Positions 17,663 to 27,838 are shown, counted from the stretch's first letter. The stretch: DNA of 64,000 nt from Marnyiella aurantia (GCF_014041915.1 NZ_CP059472.1:2542001-2606000), one strand, 5' to 3'. Program-made: numbers and translations. Notes: generated by a model from the sequence alone, not told the origin.

Positions 17663-17692
17663 TTTGTATACCGCAAACTATTGTTAAATTTG
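17663..17692 (+). promoter_or_regulatory. Bacteroidota promoter of proline dehydrogenase gene
   Basis: TTTG at 17663-17666 and an exact TAAATTTG at 17685-17692, spacing 18; the ATG is 22 bases further on. Confidence 0.65.
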
Positions 17693-17714
17693 TGGCACTA
17701 ATTCCACCCATTTT

Positions 17715-18890
17715 ATGTCCATCTTCAACGATACCAAAATTGCTTTTCAGGAAAAATCAACAGACCAACTCCGGAAAGCATACTGGATGTTTAAAGCAAT
17801 TGAGCATCCTACACTGACCAATATTGGAATAAAGGCGCTTAACTTTACGATCCATAACAGATTTCCCATAGTAGAGGGCATTGTGCGCAATACGCTTTTT
17901 GAACAGTTTGCCGGCGGCGAAACCAGGGAGAAAAGTCTGCAGGTCGTGCAGCAACTGTACAAACACCACATTGGAAGTATCTTTGATTATGCCATTGAAG
18001 GTAAGGAAGATGAGGCTACTTTTGACCTCACCTGTGAGGAGATAAAGCACAATATTAATTTTGCTGAAGGCAATCCCGCCATACCTTTTGTGGTTTTCAA
18101 ACCTACAGGATTCGGACGTATGGGTATTTATGAGGAGATTCAGTCGGGTTCCGAACTCACAACCAGTGAGAAATCGGAATGGGCCCGGGTGGTAAACCGT
18201 TACGAAAGCGTTTGCCGCCTGGCGTATGAAAAAGGTGTGGTCATAATGATTGACGCCGAAGAAACGTGGATTCAGACTGCAGTGGATGATTTAGTTAATG
18301 AAATGATGTCGAAATTCAACCGCGAACGAGCGATTGTTTGGAATACTGTTCAGATGTACCGGACCGGACGCATGGAATATCTTGCTGATGATTTGCAGAA
18401 AGCCACTGAAGGTAACTATTTTCTGGGTTATAAGTTCGTAAGAGGTGCCTACATGGAGAAGGAAAGAGAGCGTGCCGCACAGTTTAATTATCCCGATCCG
18501 ATACAGCCGGATAAGCAGTCCACGGACGATAATTTTAACGCTGCCATCGACTTTGTGATGAAGAATACTGACCGTGTTTCAGCCTTTTTCGGTACACATA
18601 ATGAAAAATCTACCGAGCTGGTGATGGACAGGATGCGTGATAAATCTTTGCCTAATGATTATGAGAAAATCCACTTTGGTCAGCTGTACGGTATGAGTGA
18701 TAATATCACTTATTATTTAGGCGAAAATAAATACAATGCCACCAAATATCTGCCTTACGGACCGGTACGTGATGTTGTTCCATACCTGACCCGCCGTGCG
18801 CAGGAAAATACTTCCGTTGCAGGACAGACAGGTCGTGAACTGGCTCTTATCTCAAAAGAATTGGAAAGGAGAAAACGCAGTTATAACTGA
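17715..18890 (+). CDS. proline dehydrogenase
   Basis: 391 residues, the size of monofunctional PRODH in Bacteroidota. It shows the FAD-binding TIM-barrel motifs of the family: VFKPTGFGR, MIDAEETW, a YKFVRGAYMEKER strand (with the Arg/Lys that contact FAD and substrate) and FGTHNEKSTEL. It oxidises proline to pyrroline-5-carboxylate and passes electrons to the quinone pool at the membrane surface. There is no fused P5C dehydrogenase, so that step needs a separate gene. It has its own promoter. Confidence 0.93.
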   Translation: MSIFNDTKIAFQEKSTDQLRKAYWMFKAIEHPTLTNIGIKALNFTIHNRFPIVEGIVRNTLFEQFAGGETREKSLQVVQQLYKHHIGSIFDYAIEGKEDEATFDLTCEEIKHNINFAEGNPAIPFVVFKPTGFGRMGIYEEIQSGSELTTSEKSEWARVVNRYESVCRLAYEKGVVIMIDAEETWIQTAVDDLVNEMMSKFNRERAIVWNTVQMYRTGRMEYLADDLQKATEGNYFLGYKFVRGAYMEKERERAAQFNYPDPIQPDKQSTDDNFNAAIDFVMKNTDRVSAFFGTHNEKSTELVMDRMRDKSLPNDYEKIHFGQLYGMSDNITYYLGENKYNATKYLPYGPVRDVVPYLTRRAQENTSVAGQTGRELALISKELERRKRSYN

Positions 18891-18977
18891 TAAATTTATT
18901 AGAAAAAATCATTATACAGAGCGGACTGAGATCCCCTCTTTTTCATGTTCAGATTCGGGAAGCTTAGAATTAATCCT

Positions 18978-18985
18978 TATTTTTG
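18978..18985 (+). promoter_or_regulatory. -7 promoter element upstream of priA
   Basis: TATTTTTG matches TAnnTTTG exactly. It lies downstream of the first in-frame ATG (18945), which argues that translation begins later, at the TTG at 19029. Confidence 0.5.
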
Positions 18986-19028
18986 GACTTACGTTTTAAG
19001 CCTCACCACCAATCCTGAAAGCACTGCC

Positions 19029-21476
19029 TTGAAGTTTGCACAAATAATTCTTCCGCTCAATCTGCAGGGAACATTTACCTATTCTGTTCCGGAAGCCATC
19101 ACGGACTTGCTTCTGCCCGGCATGCGCGTATTGGTGCCTTTTGGCGGCAAGAAGATCTACACCGGCATCGTTTTCAGGACTCACGATGAGGCTCAGGATG
19201 CATTTGTGCCAAAGGAAATCATCAGCATGCTGGATGATTCTCCCATTCTGCCTCAGGAGCAACTGGAATTTTGGGCCTGGCTGTCGGATTATTACCTGTG
19301 TAATATGGGTGAGATTTACAGGCTGGCTTTTCCTGGGTCTCTTAAACTGGAAAGTGAGACCTACCTGAAACTCAAGCCAAACGTAGTTGTGGACTTCGAG
19401 AACCTTGATGTACACGAGATGTACCTTATACAGGCGCTGGAGATTAGACAACTCATTAATCTGTCCGAAATTGAAGCCTTTATCCCTAAAAAGGAAATTA
19501 TAAAAACCATTAATTCGCTTATAGACCTTCAGTATATTGAGGTAGATGAGAAAATTACCGAGAAATATAAAGCGAAAGAAGTAGCCTATGTGCGGATCAA
19601 AGATCCTGAAGCCGTCCGAGCTCAACTACCGGAAATCCTGCTCCAGCTGAAACGGTCGCCCAAGCAACAGGAATTGTTTATGATGATCCTGCAGATGCAT
19701 ACCGAAAATCCGGAGACACAGATTCGCAAATCCCATCTGCTGGACGACGGCAATTTTGCGCACTCACAACTTAAATCCCTTGTAGAAAAAGACCTTGTTG
19801 AAGAATATTTTCTGCAGGTAGACCGCCTTGAATCGTACGAAGGCGAAACAGAGCAGCTGGAAGAACTGACTGAAGAGCAGAAGCGCGCTCGCAACGAAAT
19901 AGTGGCTGCCTTTGAGGAAGGAAAGAATGTGCTTTTGCATGGCGTAACCTCATCCGGTAAAACGCATCTTTATCTGGAAAACATAGAAGAGACGGTAGCA
20001 GCGGGGCTCAATGTTTTATTGCTGTTGCCCGAAATCGCACTTACCAAGCAAACCGCCGTTCGCCTGGAAAAAAAATACGGTCAGGCACTTGGTTTTTACC
20101 ATCAGAAACTCTCGGATTTTGAAAGGGTAGAAGTGTGGCGCCGTATCCGCAACAATGAAATCAAAGTACTGGTGGGCACCAGAAATGCACTTTTTCTGCC
20201 GTTCCGAAATTTGGGACTAATTGTGGTAGATGAGGAGCATGATACGGCGTACCGTCCCCGCGAAGTCGCGCCCTACTTCAATGCCCGCGACTCCAGTCTG
20301 ATATTAGCTGAATTTTATGGCGGAAGGGTTATCCTGGGATCTGCCACACCTTCTGTTGAGAGTTATTGGCTGGCTCAGAACGACAGGCTGAAACTTGTTA
20401 CGCTTAGCGAAAGATTTGGCAAAGTGAGTCTGCCTCAGTTTGAACTTATCGATTTCAAAGAGGCACAGCAAAGAAAGAAAGTAAGCGGTAACTTTTCCCA
20501 GCATGTTTTGGACGAGATTACTGAAAACCTTCAGCAAAAAAATCAGGTGATGATCCTTCACAACCGCCGTGGCTACGCTAACGTTGTGGAGTGTGAGACC
20601 TGTGGACACGTTTCCTACTGCAGCAACTGCGATGTGATCATGACTTACCATAAGTTTTCCAATGAACTGAAATGTCATTACTGCGGTAATAAATCTTCCA
20701 AACCAAGTAACTGTCCTAAATGCAATGCGGAAAACCTGAATACCCGCGGTGTTGGTGTAGAGCAGATTCATGAAGAGGTCTCACGACTCTTCCCGGATGC
20801 GGAGGTGGACCGGATGGATGTGGACTCCATGCGCAGGAAATTTGCCTATGAGAAACTCTACGAAAAAATTGAAAGCGGAGAAACGGATATCATCGTTGGC
20901 ACCCAAATGATTTCAAAAGGGCTTGATTTTGACCATATTGAACTTGTAACCATTCCGCGGGCGGACCATATGCTTTATGTGCAGGATTTCCGGGCCGAAG
21001 AAAGGGCCTACCAACTGATCACCCAGGTTTCAGGTCGGGCTGGTAGGGTTTCAGGTGAGGGAAAGGTTCTTATTCAAACGTATAATCCGCAGCACTTCAT
21101 CTTTCAGCTGATCCGGGAAAATGATCCGCGTGAAATCTATACCTATTTACTGGAAGAGAGAAAGAAGTTCAATTATCCGCCCTACACCAAAACAATCCTG
21201 ATTGAACTGAAGCACCGGAACGAGGCAAAGGCTGACAGGGCCTCGCAATTCCTGGGTTCTGTCTTACGAAAATATCTGCCGCCGGAATGCATTTTAGGAC
21301 CTGAGAAATCGCCCGTGGGTAAGATTAATCTGCTGTATCAATATCAGATTCTAATTAAACTGCCGCGTGGAAAATTCTATAAAATTTATAAAAATTATAT
21401 AAAGGAAAGTATTGAAGAATTCGAAGAGATAACTGCTTACCGAAGTGTAAAGCGGTATATTTATGTTGATTTTTAA
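19029..21476 (+). CDS. priA: primosomal protein N' (PriA replication-restart helicase)
   Basis: 815 residues from a TTG start (LKFAQIILPL, read as MKFAQ), where PriA homologues begin. The frame stays open to an ATG at 18945, but that start adds 28 unrelated residues and lies upstream of an exact -7 box. Order: 3'-DNA-binding domain, Walker A GVTSSGKTHLY, DEEH box, then a zinc-binding set of CxxC pairs from CETCGHVSYCSNC to CPKC, helicase motifs V-VI (VGTQMISKGLDFDH, QVSGRAGRVSG) and the C-terminal domain. It reloads the replisome at stalled forks. Confidence 0.9.
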   Translation: MKFAQIILPLNLQGTFTYSVPEAITDLLLPGMRVLVPFGGKKIYTGIVFRTHDEAQDAFVPKEIISMLDDSPILPQEQLEFWAWLSDYYLCNMGEIYRLAFPGSLKLESETYLKLKPNVVVDFENLDVHEMYLIQALEIRQLINLSEIEAFIPKKEIIKTINSLIDLQYIEVDEKITEKYKAKEVAYVRIKDPEAVRAQLPEILLQLKRSPKQQELFMMILQMHTENPETQIRKSHLLDDGNFAHSQLKSLVEKDLVEEYFLQVDRLESYEGETEQLEELTEEQKRARNEIVAAFEEGKNVLLHGVTSSGKTHLYLENIEETVAAGLNVLLLLPEIALTKQTAVRLEKKYGQALGFYHQKLSDFERVEVWRRIRNNEIKVLVGTRNALFLPFRNLGLIVVDEEHDTAYRPREVAPYFNARDSSLILAEFYGGRVILGSATPSVESYWLAQNDRLKLVTLSERFGKVSLPQFELIDFKEAQQRKKVSGNFSQHVLDEITENLQQKNQVMILHNRRGYANVVECETCGHVSYCSNCDVIMTYHKFSNELKCHYCGNKSSKPSNCPKCNAENLNTRGVGVEQIHEEVSRLFPDAEVDRMDVDSMRRKFAYEKLYEKIESGETDIIVGTQMISKGLDFDHIELVTIPRADHMLYVQDFRAEERAYQLITQVSGRAGRVSGEGKVLIQTYNPQHFIFQLIRENDPREIYTYLLEERKKFNYPPYTKTILIELKHRNEAKADRASQFLGSVLRKYLPPECILGPEKSPVGKINLLYQYQILIKLPRGKFYKIYKNYIKESIEEFEEITAYRSVKRYIYVDF

Positions 21477-21637
21477 CAAACTTTAACAGCTTTTTAGGCC
21501 TTTTAAGTTTTTTAAATGTCTGATATTCAATATTAATTAATACTTTTGGCGCATTATATATGTGATGTTTAAAATATCGCAGACGTTCTTTAACCATATT
21601 GAAAAGCATTAATCAAAAATAAAGTGATACAATATTT

Positions 21638-23113
21638 ATGATGATTAAACTGAAAAACTACATCGCCGGTGTCTCGGTAATGTTTTCAGCATTGATGGCT
21701 GCACAGTCGGGCAACAGTTCCGTTAAGCAGTATCCGACAATGTATGAAAACCAGGCTGCCAGCCTTCCTTCAAATACTTCCGCTACTGCTGAAAAAGTAG
21801 TACTTTCTGCCAAAGAACTGGTTGACATTAACCTGAATGGTATGATGAATGACCCCGTTCTGAGAAATGCGGACTGGGGGTTCGTTATTTATGATCCCAA
21901 AACAAGGAAAGTCATTTCTTCATATAACGAAACAGCTTCCCTTATTCCTGCCTCTACCACAAAACTTTTAACTACAGAAACTGCTTTGGGTCTTTTGGGT
22001 GAAAAATTCCGGTGGATTACCCAACTGGAGTATTCCGGTGAACTGGATGCTGATGGCAACCTGAACGGCAACCTTTATATAGTAGGAAGTGGTGACCCTT
22101 CCCTGGGAACAGGTAAAGCAGGTGCCAGCACCTACAGCCGGATTTCAGCAGATTTTCTGTCGGCTGTGCAGAATCTGGGTATCCGTAAAGTGAACGGAAG
22201 TATTATTATCCAGAACGCTGTTTTTAAAGAAAATAAAAGAGCGGTTTTGCCGGAAAATATTGTGTGGCTGGAGCACCATAATTATTACCTTCCTGTAGGT
22301 ACAACTGCGAATATCAATCCTGCCCATGAAAAGCTGATCGCTAAAAAACCCAGCCCTTTCGAGAAAGATAACAAGCGCTATTTTTATGTTTCGCCTTACA
22401 TCAATAAGATGGTGTATGCAGAGAAATTTGAAGGAAATCCTGTTGAAACTAAATTGCCGGACGCACCTTTTTCACTCGCAAACAGCCTTAGAACAACTTT
22501 GGTAAAAAGCGGCATTGCTGTTACAGGTAAAGTGGAAGCAAGAACAGCCGACTTAAATCCGGAAGAAAGAAAATTCATCACCTTTTATAAGTCGCCCACA
22601 TTAGCCCAGATCGTTTATGATACCAATCAGCGTAGTGATAATGCACTTGCAGAAGCGCTGTTAAGAATGGCCGGTTTTCAGAAAAAAGGAGACCAGACAT
22701 TGCAGTCAGGCCGCGATGTGGTAAACGGCCATCTTATTGCCCGCGGATTTGATATGAAGGGTCTGAATTATTATGACGGCAGCGGACTTTCACGAAATAA
22801 CCATGTTACACCAATCGCTCAGGTAAAATACCTTACAGATCTGATGAAGGAAGATTACTATAAGGTGTATTTCGACTCACTTCCAATCGCCGGACAGACC
22901 GGTACCCTGAAGAAGACATTTACGGGGAGCGGCTACGGACAGGTTTTTGCAAAAACGGGCACTTTGAACAAAGTGAAGACACTGGCAGGTTACTTAAAAA
23001 CAAATTCAGGACGAACCCTTGTTTTTTCCTTGATGGTGAACAATTATTCAGGTTCTGTGGACCAGGTGAAACAGCGCATGGAAAGCATCCTGGCACCCAC
23101 CTTAAGCTTATAA
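21638..23113 (+). CDS. dacB: D-alanyl-D-alanine carboxypeptidase/endopeptidase (PBP4 family)
   Basis: 491 residues with an N-terminal hydrophobic signal ending near ALMAAQ. Active-site motifs of class C penicillin-binding proteins are complete: SxxK in IPASTTKLL, SxN in GSGLSRNNH and KTG in FAKTGTLNK. It would trim or cut peptide cross-links of peptidoglycan in the periplasm (S13 family). A second ATG one codon downstream cannot be excluded as the start. It is monocistronic with a terminator. Confidence 0.92.
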   Translation: MMIKLKNYIAGVSVMFSALMAAQSGNSSVKQYPTMYENQAASLPSNTSATAEKVVLSAKELVDINLNGMMNDPVLRNADWGFVIYDPKTRKVISSYNETASLIPASTTKLLTTETALGLLGEKFRWITQLEYSGELDADGNLNGNLYIVGSGDPSLGTGKAGASTYSRISADFLSAVQNLGIRKVNGSIIIQNAVFKENKRAVLPENIVWLEHHNYYLPVGTTANINPAHEKLIAKKPSPFEKDNKRYFYVSPYINKMVYAEKFEGNPVETKLPDAPFSLANSLRTTLVKSGIAVTGKVEARTADLNPEERKFITFYKSPTLAQIVYDTNQRSDNALAEALLRMAGFQKKGDQTLQSGRDVVNGHLIARGFDMKGLNYYDGSGLSRNNHVTPIAQVKYLTDLMKEDYYKVYFDSLPIAGQTGTLKKTFTGSGYGQVFAKTGTLNKVKTLAGYLKTNSGRTLVFSLMVNNYSGSVDQVKQRMESILAPTLSL

Positions 23114-23135
23114 CATCATTATTTATAAACAACAG

Positions 23136-23167
23136 CCTTCCGGAAATTACCTGGAAGGTTTTTTTAT
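23136..23167 (+). terminator. intrinsic terminator of dacB
   Basis: CCTTCCGG pairs with CTGGAAGG (one G-T) and is followed by seven T. Confidence 0.75.
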
Positions 23168-23191
23168 ATCTTTAATGCTTTAATTATCAAA

Positions 23192-25114
23192 ATGAAAAAA
23201 GCACTTTTATTACTCCTGACTTCATTTATCTTTCAAATTAATGCGCAGTTTGTTCCCGATGCTACTTCTGCCCTTATCGGAAAAGAAAAAAAGGCTTTTC
23301 TTAATAAAATGAATGTGGGAAATGTGAATCCCAATACGCTGAATTACGACCTTCGATATCAGCGCATGGACCTTGCCATAAACCCCGCGGTTTATTACGT
23401 GTCGGGCAGTGTGACTTCGCATTTTATTCCGAACCAAAATATCTCCAGTATTTATTTTGACCTTACGACTCAACTGACAGTTTCACAGGTGGTTTACCAA
23501 GGTGCCAACCTAAATTTTCAACAACTTGCAAGCAACGAAGTGAAAATTGACTTTCCCACAGTACGTTCCGCGGGTGTGCTGGACTCCTTAAGCATCCATT
23601 ATTCAGGTGCACCGGCGCCGGGCTATAATGCGTTTACTACCACAACCCAGAACGGCACTGCTTTGCTTTCTACACTGTCTGAGCCCTATGGCGCGCAGGA
23701 TTGGTTCCCGACCAAGCAGAGCCTTAACGACAAAATTGAAAATTTTGACATAAAAATCACTGCACCTGCTCAGTACAATGTGGCCTCGAACGGTACACTG
23801 ATGTCGGAAATTGCATTGACTGGCGGTCAAAAGCGCACCTTCTGGCGGACTCAATATCCAACAGCTGCTTATCTTATAGCGATTGCTGTAACCAACTACA
23901 CGAAACTGAATGATGTAATCGGTTCGCCACCTTTTCCTTTCGTCAATTATATTTATCCTTCAACAGTAAATGACCCAACCGCAATGGCCAACATTGAATG
24001 GACCAAGCAGGCCATGAACACTTTTGAAACTTATTTTGGCGCTTATCCTTTCCGCAACGAAAAGTACGGTCATATGCAGTTTCAGTTTGGTGGCGGAATG
24101 GAACACCAGACCATGTCATCAATGGGCGGATTTTCAAAGCAACTGATCGCACATGAGCTGGCACACCAGTGGTTTGGCGACAAAGTAACCTGTGGCGCCT
24201 GGAATGACATCTGGCTCAACGAGGGCTTCGCAACCTTTGGCGAGCATCTTGTGAACGAGAAACTCATTATGACACCTGTTCAGTTTATGAATTATCTGGA
24301 GGACCAAAAGGATTACATCACCTCCTCACCCGGTGGAAGTACCTATGTGGCAGACGCTAATTTGGGAAGTGTAAATGCCATTTTTAACGGAAGACTAAGC
24401 TACGCGAAGGGCGGTTATATAGTCCGCATGCTTAAATGGGCTCTTACCGATCCTGTTTTCTATCAGGCAATTAAAGATTACCACCAACGGCCTGATCTGG
24501 CTTACAGTTATGTGCGAACAACAGACCTGAATACCTCACTTCAGACATCAACCGGAAAGGATTTCACTGAATTCTTTAATGATTGGGTGTATGGTCAGGG
24601 TTATCCTACCTATAATATCAGATGGAAGCAGAATTCCAATCAGTCCATTACCATTCAGGCATTACAGACTACCAGCCATCCTTCAGTAAGTTTCTATGAA
24701 ATGCCGCTTCCCATTAAGGTGAACGGTACAGGCGGTCAGGTCGTTTATTTGAAGCCTGAACATACCGCAAACGGGCAGTATTTCAATTTTCCGCTGAACT
24801 TTACAGTAGCGTCCGTGCAGTTCAATTATGAACACCAGATTCTGGAAAAAAATTCAACTGTGGTGATGGATGCATCCCTTTCAACAGCCGAAACCGCAAA
24901 GGAAAATATATCCGTTTATCCCGTGCCGGCTGGCAATGAAATCAATATCTCAGGTTTAACCCGTCCGGCGGATTTCCAGATCTTTTTTACAGACGGCAAA
25001 TTGGTTAAGGCAGGCAATTATACACCGGGTAAACCTTTGAATATTTCCGAACTGGTTCCGGGCAATTATATTCTTGCAATTGGGGATGGTAACTATAAAT
25101 TCATCAAAAAATAA
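23192..25114 (+). CDS. M1 family aminopeptidase exported by T9SS
   Basis: 640 residues with a signal peptide (MKKALLLLLTSFIFQINA, then Q). The substrate N-terminus-recognition motif GGMEHQ near residue 302, zinc site HELAHQWFGD near 323-332 and WLNEGFATFGE near 342-352 make an intact gluzincin active site. Unlike cytosolic PepN it ends, after about residue 575, in a type A T9SS sorting domain (VYPVPAGNEINI and a final KFIKK), so it should be secreted or surface-bound and digest external peptides. It stands alone. Confidence 0.92.
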   Translation: MKKALLLLLTSFIFQINAQFVPDATSALIGKEKKAFLNKMNVGNVNPNTLNYDLRYQRMDLAINPAVYYVSGSVTSHFIPNQNISSIYFDLTTQLTVSQVVYQGANLNFQQLASNEVKIDFPTVRSAGVLDSLSIHYSGAPAPGYNAFTTTTQNGTALLSTLSEPYGAQDWFPTKQSLNDKIENFDIKITAPAQYNVASNGTLMSEIALTGGQKRTFWRTQYPTAAYLIAIAVTNYTKLNDVIGSPPFPFVNYIYPSTVNDPTAMANIEWTKQAMNTFETYFGAYPFRNEKYGHMQFQFGGGMEHQTMSSMGGFSKQLIAHELAHQWFGDKVTCGAWNDIWLNEGFATFGEHLVNEKLIMTPVQFMNYLEDQKDYITSSPGGSTYVADANLGSVNAIFNGRLSYAKGGYIVRMLKWALTDPVFYQAIKDYHQRPDLAYSYVRTTDLNTSLQTSTGKDFTEFFNDWVYGQGYPTYNIRWKQNSNQSITIQALQTTSHPSVSFYEMPLPIKVNGTGGQVVYLKPEHTANGQYFNFPLNFTVASVQFNYEHQILEKNSTVVMDASLSTAETAKENISVYPVPAGNEINISGLTRPADFQIFFTDGKLVKAGNYTPGKPLNISELVPGNYILAIGDGNYKFIKK

Positions 25115-25253
25115 CACCGGAATATCGAACTAACACCATAAGGTAACCGTGGTAAAGTGCGGAATATTGTTTTGGCAAAATTCGCAACGAATGCCTGAGG
25201 GTTAGTATCCTGCCTCTATTTTTCTTAAATTAGCACTTCTAAAAATTCTACTA

Positions 25254-26450
25254 ATGATTTCACAAAAGTATCTGGACAACCTTCAGCAGGAACTGGCCAA
25301 TATAAAGAATGACGGTCTTTTTAAAACCGAAAGAATCATCACTTCTCAACAATCAGCGGAAATTGAAGCGAACGGTAAGAAGCTGCTTAACTTCTGCGCA
25401 AACAACTATCTGGGACTTTCAAACCATCCGGAAGTGATGAAAGCTTCACAGGATATGATCCAGAGTCATGGCTACGGTATGTCTTCCGTACGTTTCATCT
25501 GCGGAACTCAGGATATTCATAAGGAGCTGGAAGCTAAAATCTCAAATTTCCTTGGCATGGAGGATACCATCCTGTACGCCGCCTGTTTTGATGCCAATGG
25601 TGGTGTCTTTGAACCGCTTTTCACCGAAGAAGATGCTATTATTTCAGATGAATTAAACCATGCTTCTATTATAGATGGTGTTCGTCTTTGCAAGGCGGCC
25701 CGTTACCGTTATAAAAACAACAATATGGAAGATCTGGAAGCACAGCTTAAGGCGGCTTCCGAAAAGAACCACCGTTTCCGCATTATTGTAACCGATGGTG
25801 TTTTCTCCATGGACGGAATTGTAGCAGATCTGAAAGGTGTTTGTGACCTTGCTGATAAGTACGACTGTCTTGTTATGGTGGATGATTCGCATGCTACGGG
25901 TTTCATAGGTAAAACCGGCCGCGGTACTCATGAATCAAATGATGTAATGGGAAGGGTAGATATCATTACTTCCACTTTGGGCAAAGCTTTGGGTGGAGCA
26001 CTGGGTGGCTTTACTTCCGGTAAAAAGGAAATCATTGATATGCTGAGACAGCGTTCCAGACCGTATCTGTTTTCAAATTCATTGGCTCCAGGCATCGTAG
26101 GCGCAGCTTCAAAGGTGATTGATATGATTTCCGATGATACTTCGCTTCGTGATAAAGTGATGGAAAACGCCGAATATTTCCGCACCGAAATGAAAGCCCG
26201 TGGTTTTGATATTCCGGACGGCGATGCAGCCATTGTTCCTGTAATGTTATACGATGCACCCCTGTCCCAAAAAATGGCCGAAATGCTTATGGAGGAGGGG
26301 ATCTATGTGATCGGATTCTTCTATCCGGTGGTTCCTAAAAACAAGGCAAGGATCCGGGTGCAGCTTTCCGCAGCGCATACCCGCGAACATCTGGATAAAG
26401 CCATTGAAGCATTTACGAAAGTAGGAAAGGAACTTAATGTAATCAAATAG
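25254..26450 (+). CDS. kbl: glycine C-acetyltransferase (2-amino-3-ketobutyrate CoA ligase)
   Basis: 398 residues, as in Escherichia coli Kbl. PLP-dependent alpha-oxoamine synthase motifs are visible: [24 protein letters not shown] and the Schiff-base lysine in [14 protein letters not shown]. It splits 2-amino-3-ketobutyrate with CoA into glycine and acetyl-CoA in threonine breakdown. Its usual partner, threonine dehydrogenase, is here an SDR enzyme 23 kb downstream. TAAATTAG about 25 bases before the ATG may be the -7 box. Confidence 0.95.
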   Translation: MISQKYLDNLQQELANIKNDGLFKTERIITSQQSAEIEANGKKLLNFCANNYLGLSNHPEVMKASQDMIQSHGYGMSSVRFICGTQDIHKELEAKISNFLGMEDTILYAACFDANGGVFEPLFTEEDAIISDELNHASIIDGVRLCKAARYRYKNNNMEDLEAQLKAASEKNHRFRIIVTDGVFSMDGIVADLKGVCDLADKYDCLVMVDDSHATGFIGKTGRGTHESNDVMGRVDIITSTLGKALGGALGGFTSGKKEIIDMLRQRSRPYLFSNSLAPGIVGAASKVIDMISDDTSLRDKVMENAEYFRTEMKARGFDIPDGDAAIVPVMLYDAPLSQKMAEMLMEEGIYVIGFFYPVVPKNKARIRVQLSAAHTREHLDKAIEAFTKVGKELNVIK

Positions 26451-26460
26451 TCTATAATTT

Positions 26461-26488
26461 CGCTGTCTCCAGGACAGCGATTTTTTTT
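26461..26488 (+). terminator. intrinsic terminator of kbl
   Basis: Seven-pair stem CGCTGTC/GACAGCG with a five-base loop and a run of eight T. Confidence 0.85.
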
Positions 26489-26602
26489 GTTTTCCGTTGC
26501 TCTTTTACCATAACATAAAGAAGCAGAAACTTTGTCATTCCGCAGGAATCTTGATATTCTGAATCGTTAATAAATAAATTCTTCCCAAAATCTAATTAGA
26601 TT

Positions 26603-27241
26603 ATGAAGCATAAATTCCACTTCCTCATTTTTCTTTTGTTTTTCGGATGTTTTTCTGCACAGGACAAAGAAAAGAAATCGATGGCCACTTTCGGTCTTAT
26701 GAGTTCATTTATTAACCAGCGATGGACACTAGGGTACATTCATAAAATTAGTGACCGCGTTCGCGTAGGAGTCGACATGGGATATGGTGCAAAAGGTATT
26801 GTAGTTGCCCCGGTTAAAATAGGTGAGGACTTTACCTCTTATGAACTCCGTCCTGCGTTTTATTACAGTCTGGCACCCGATTCCGTTCTGAAACATTTTG
26901 TAGGCGCCGATTTTTTCTACATTCGTGCCAACCGTACACTTACCCACAGTTATTTTTTCGATGATTACAAGTACTATTGGGCAGATGCTGCGAATGTGGA
27001 AAGATCGAAAACCGGTGCAAATCTGACCTACAGCATATTACTGCACAAAGAAACTTCCAGAATCGCCTTCATGCCCAAAATTGGGTTTGGACTAAGATAT
27101 CTTGATGAAAAATACAGGAACGCTGTCAATCTAACGGAATCGGAACCTCCGATAGATGGATTCCCGATTATATCTGACGCTCCCAGGGAAGGGACAAAGT
27201 TCAATTTTGATATTGATATAAAACTGGTGTACAAGTTTTAA
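26603..27241 (+). CDS. putative outer-membrane beta-barrel protein, unknown function
   Basis: 212 residues with a signal peptide (MKHKFHFLIFLLFFGCFSA, then Q). The mature part alternates polar and hydrophobic residues in strand-like stretches (VRVGVDMGYGAKG, FVGADFFYIRAN, IAFMPKIGFGLRYLD) and ends in KLVYKF, a terminal aromatic typical of outer-membrane barrels recognised by the Bam machinery. The size suits an eight-stranded barrel. No specific family was recognised. A Cys at the end of the signal (FFGCFS) could alternatively be read as a lipobox. Confidence 0.7.
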   Translation: MKHKFHFLIFLLFFGCFSAQDKEKKSMATFGLMSSFINQRWTLGYIHKISDRVRVGVDMGYGAKGIVVAPVKIGEDFTSYELRPAFYYSLAPDSVLKHFVGADFFYIRANRTLTHSYFFDDYKYYWADAANVERSKTGANLTYSILLHKETSRIAFMPKIGFGLRYLDEKYRNAVNLTESEPPIDGFPIISDAPREGTKFNFDIDIKLVYKF

Positions 27242-27256
27242 TTAGCTTCAATTTCA

Positions 27257-27264
27257 TATCTTTG
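27257..27264 (+). promoter_or_regulatory. -7 promoter element of the hemJ-gldF-gldG group
   Basis: Exact TATCTTTG, 16 bases before the ATG at 27281; no clear -33 box. Confidence 0.5.
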
Positions 27265-27280
27265 CGCTTAAATTTTTTGG

Positions 27281-27838
27281 ATGCTCTACACCGTCATCAA
27301 AGCCGTTCACATCATTTTTATGGTCAGCTATTTTGCCGGACTTTTCTATCTGGTCAGACTCTTTGTGTACTATAAAGATACTGACGAATTTCAGGATGAA
27401 AAGAAGAAGATCCTGCGCGAGCAATACCTGTTCATGACGCGCAGATTATGGAACATCATCACAGTTCCCGCGGGAATCATTATGCTGCTTAGTGGTCTTA
27501 CACTTATCATTCTGAATTTTGGCCTGATGAAAACACCCTGGTTTCATCTTAAACTGACTTTCCTGCTTGCCCTGGGCTCCTATCATTACTGGTCCTGGAA
27601 ACAGGTTCTGAAAATGAAGACCCTGGCAGGAGCCACTTTTCCTACGGCCAACATTAAACTGAGGCAGGCCAACGAAGTCGCAACCTTTATACTCTTCCTG
27701 GTTGTTTTCACTGTAATTTTAAAATCAATGGTAATAGAGTACTGGTGGCAGCTTCTGGCCGGATTTGCGGTAGTGGTTCTGACCATTATGCTCACCGTAA
27801 AGCTGGTGAACAGCAGGAAAAAAAAGCTTAACGGATAA
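27281..27838 (+). CDS. hemJ: HemJ-type protoporphyrinogen IX oxidase (CopD-like membrane protein)
   Basis: 185 residues with four membrane segments. The N-terminal KAVHIIFMVSYFAGLFYLVRLFVY, with its conserved His and Arg, and the PWFHLKLTFLLALGSYHYW segment match HemJ (UPF0093), the oxygen-independent enzyme that oxidises protoporphyrinogen IX in heme synthesis. The general CopD superfamily is the fallback. It lies 24 bases before gldF and is probably cotranscribed with it, although the functions are unrelated. Confidence 0.75.
   Translation: MLYTVIKAVHIIFMVSYFAGLFYLVRLFVYYKDTDEFQDEKKKILREQYLFMTRRLWNIITVPAGIIMLLSGLTLIILNFGLMKTPWFHLKLTFLLALGSYHYWSWKQVLKMKTLAGATFPTANIKLRQANEVATFILFLVVFTVILKSMVIEYWWQLLAGFAVVVLTIMLTVKLVNSRKKKLNG

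Noticed and set aside
18996-19625. Long minus-strand open frame of 209 codons
   Set aside because: It lies wholly inside priA, has no likeness to any family and mirrors the codon pattern of the real gene.
21477-21637. Terminator after priA
   Set aside because: Only weak A/T pairings such as CTTTTTAGGCCTTTTAAG were found, with no clear stem followed by a T run.
25115-25253. Possible tRNA in the gap before kbl
   Set aside because: Some short pairings occur, but no cloverleaf with a TTCGA-type arm could be drawn; likely just the kbl leader.
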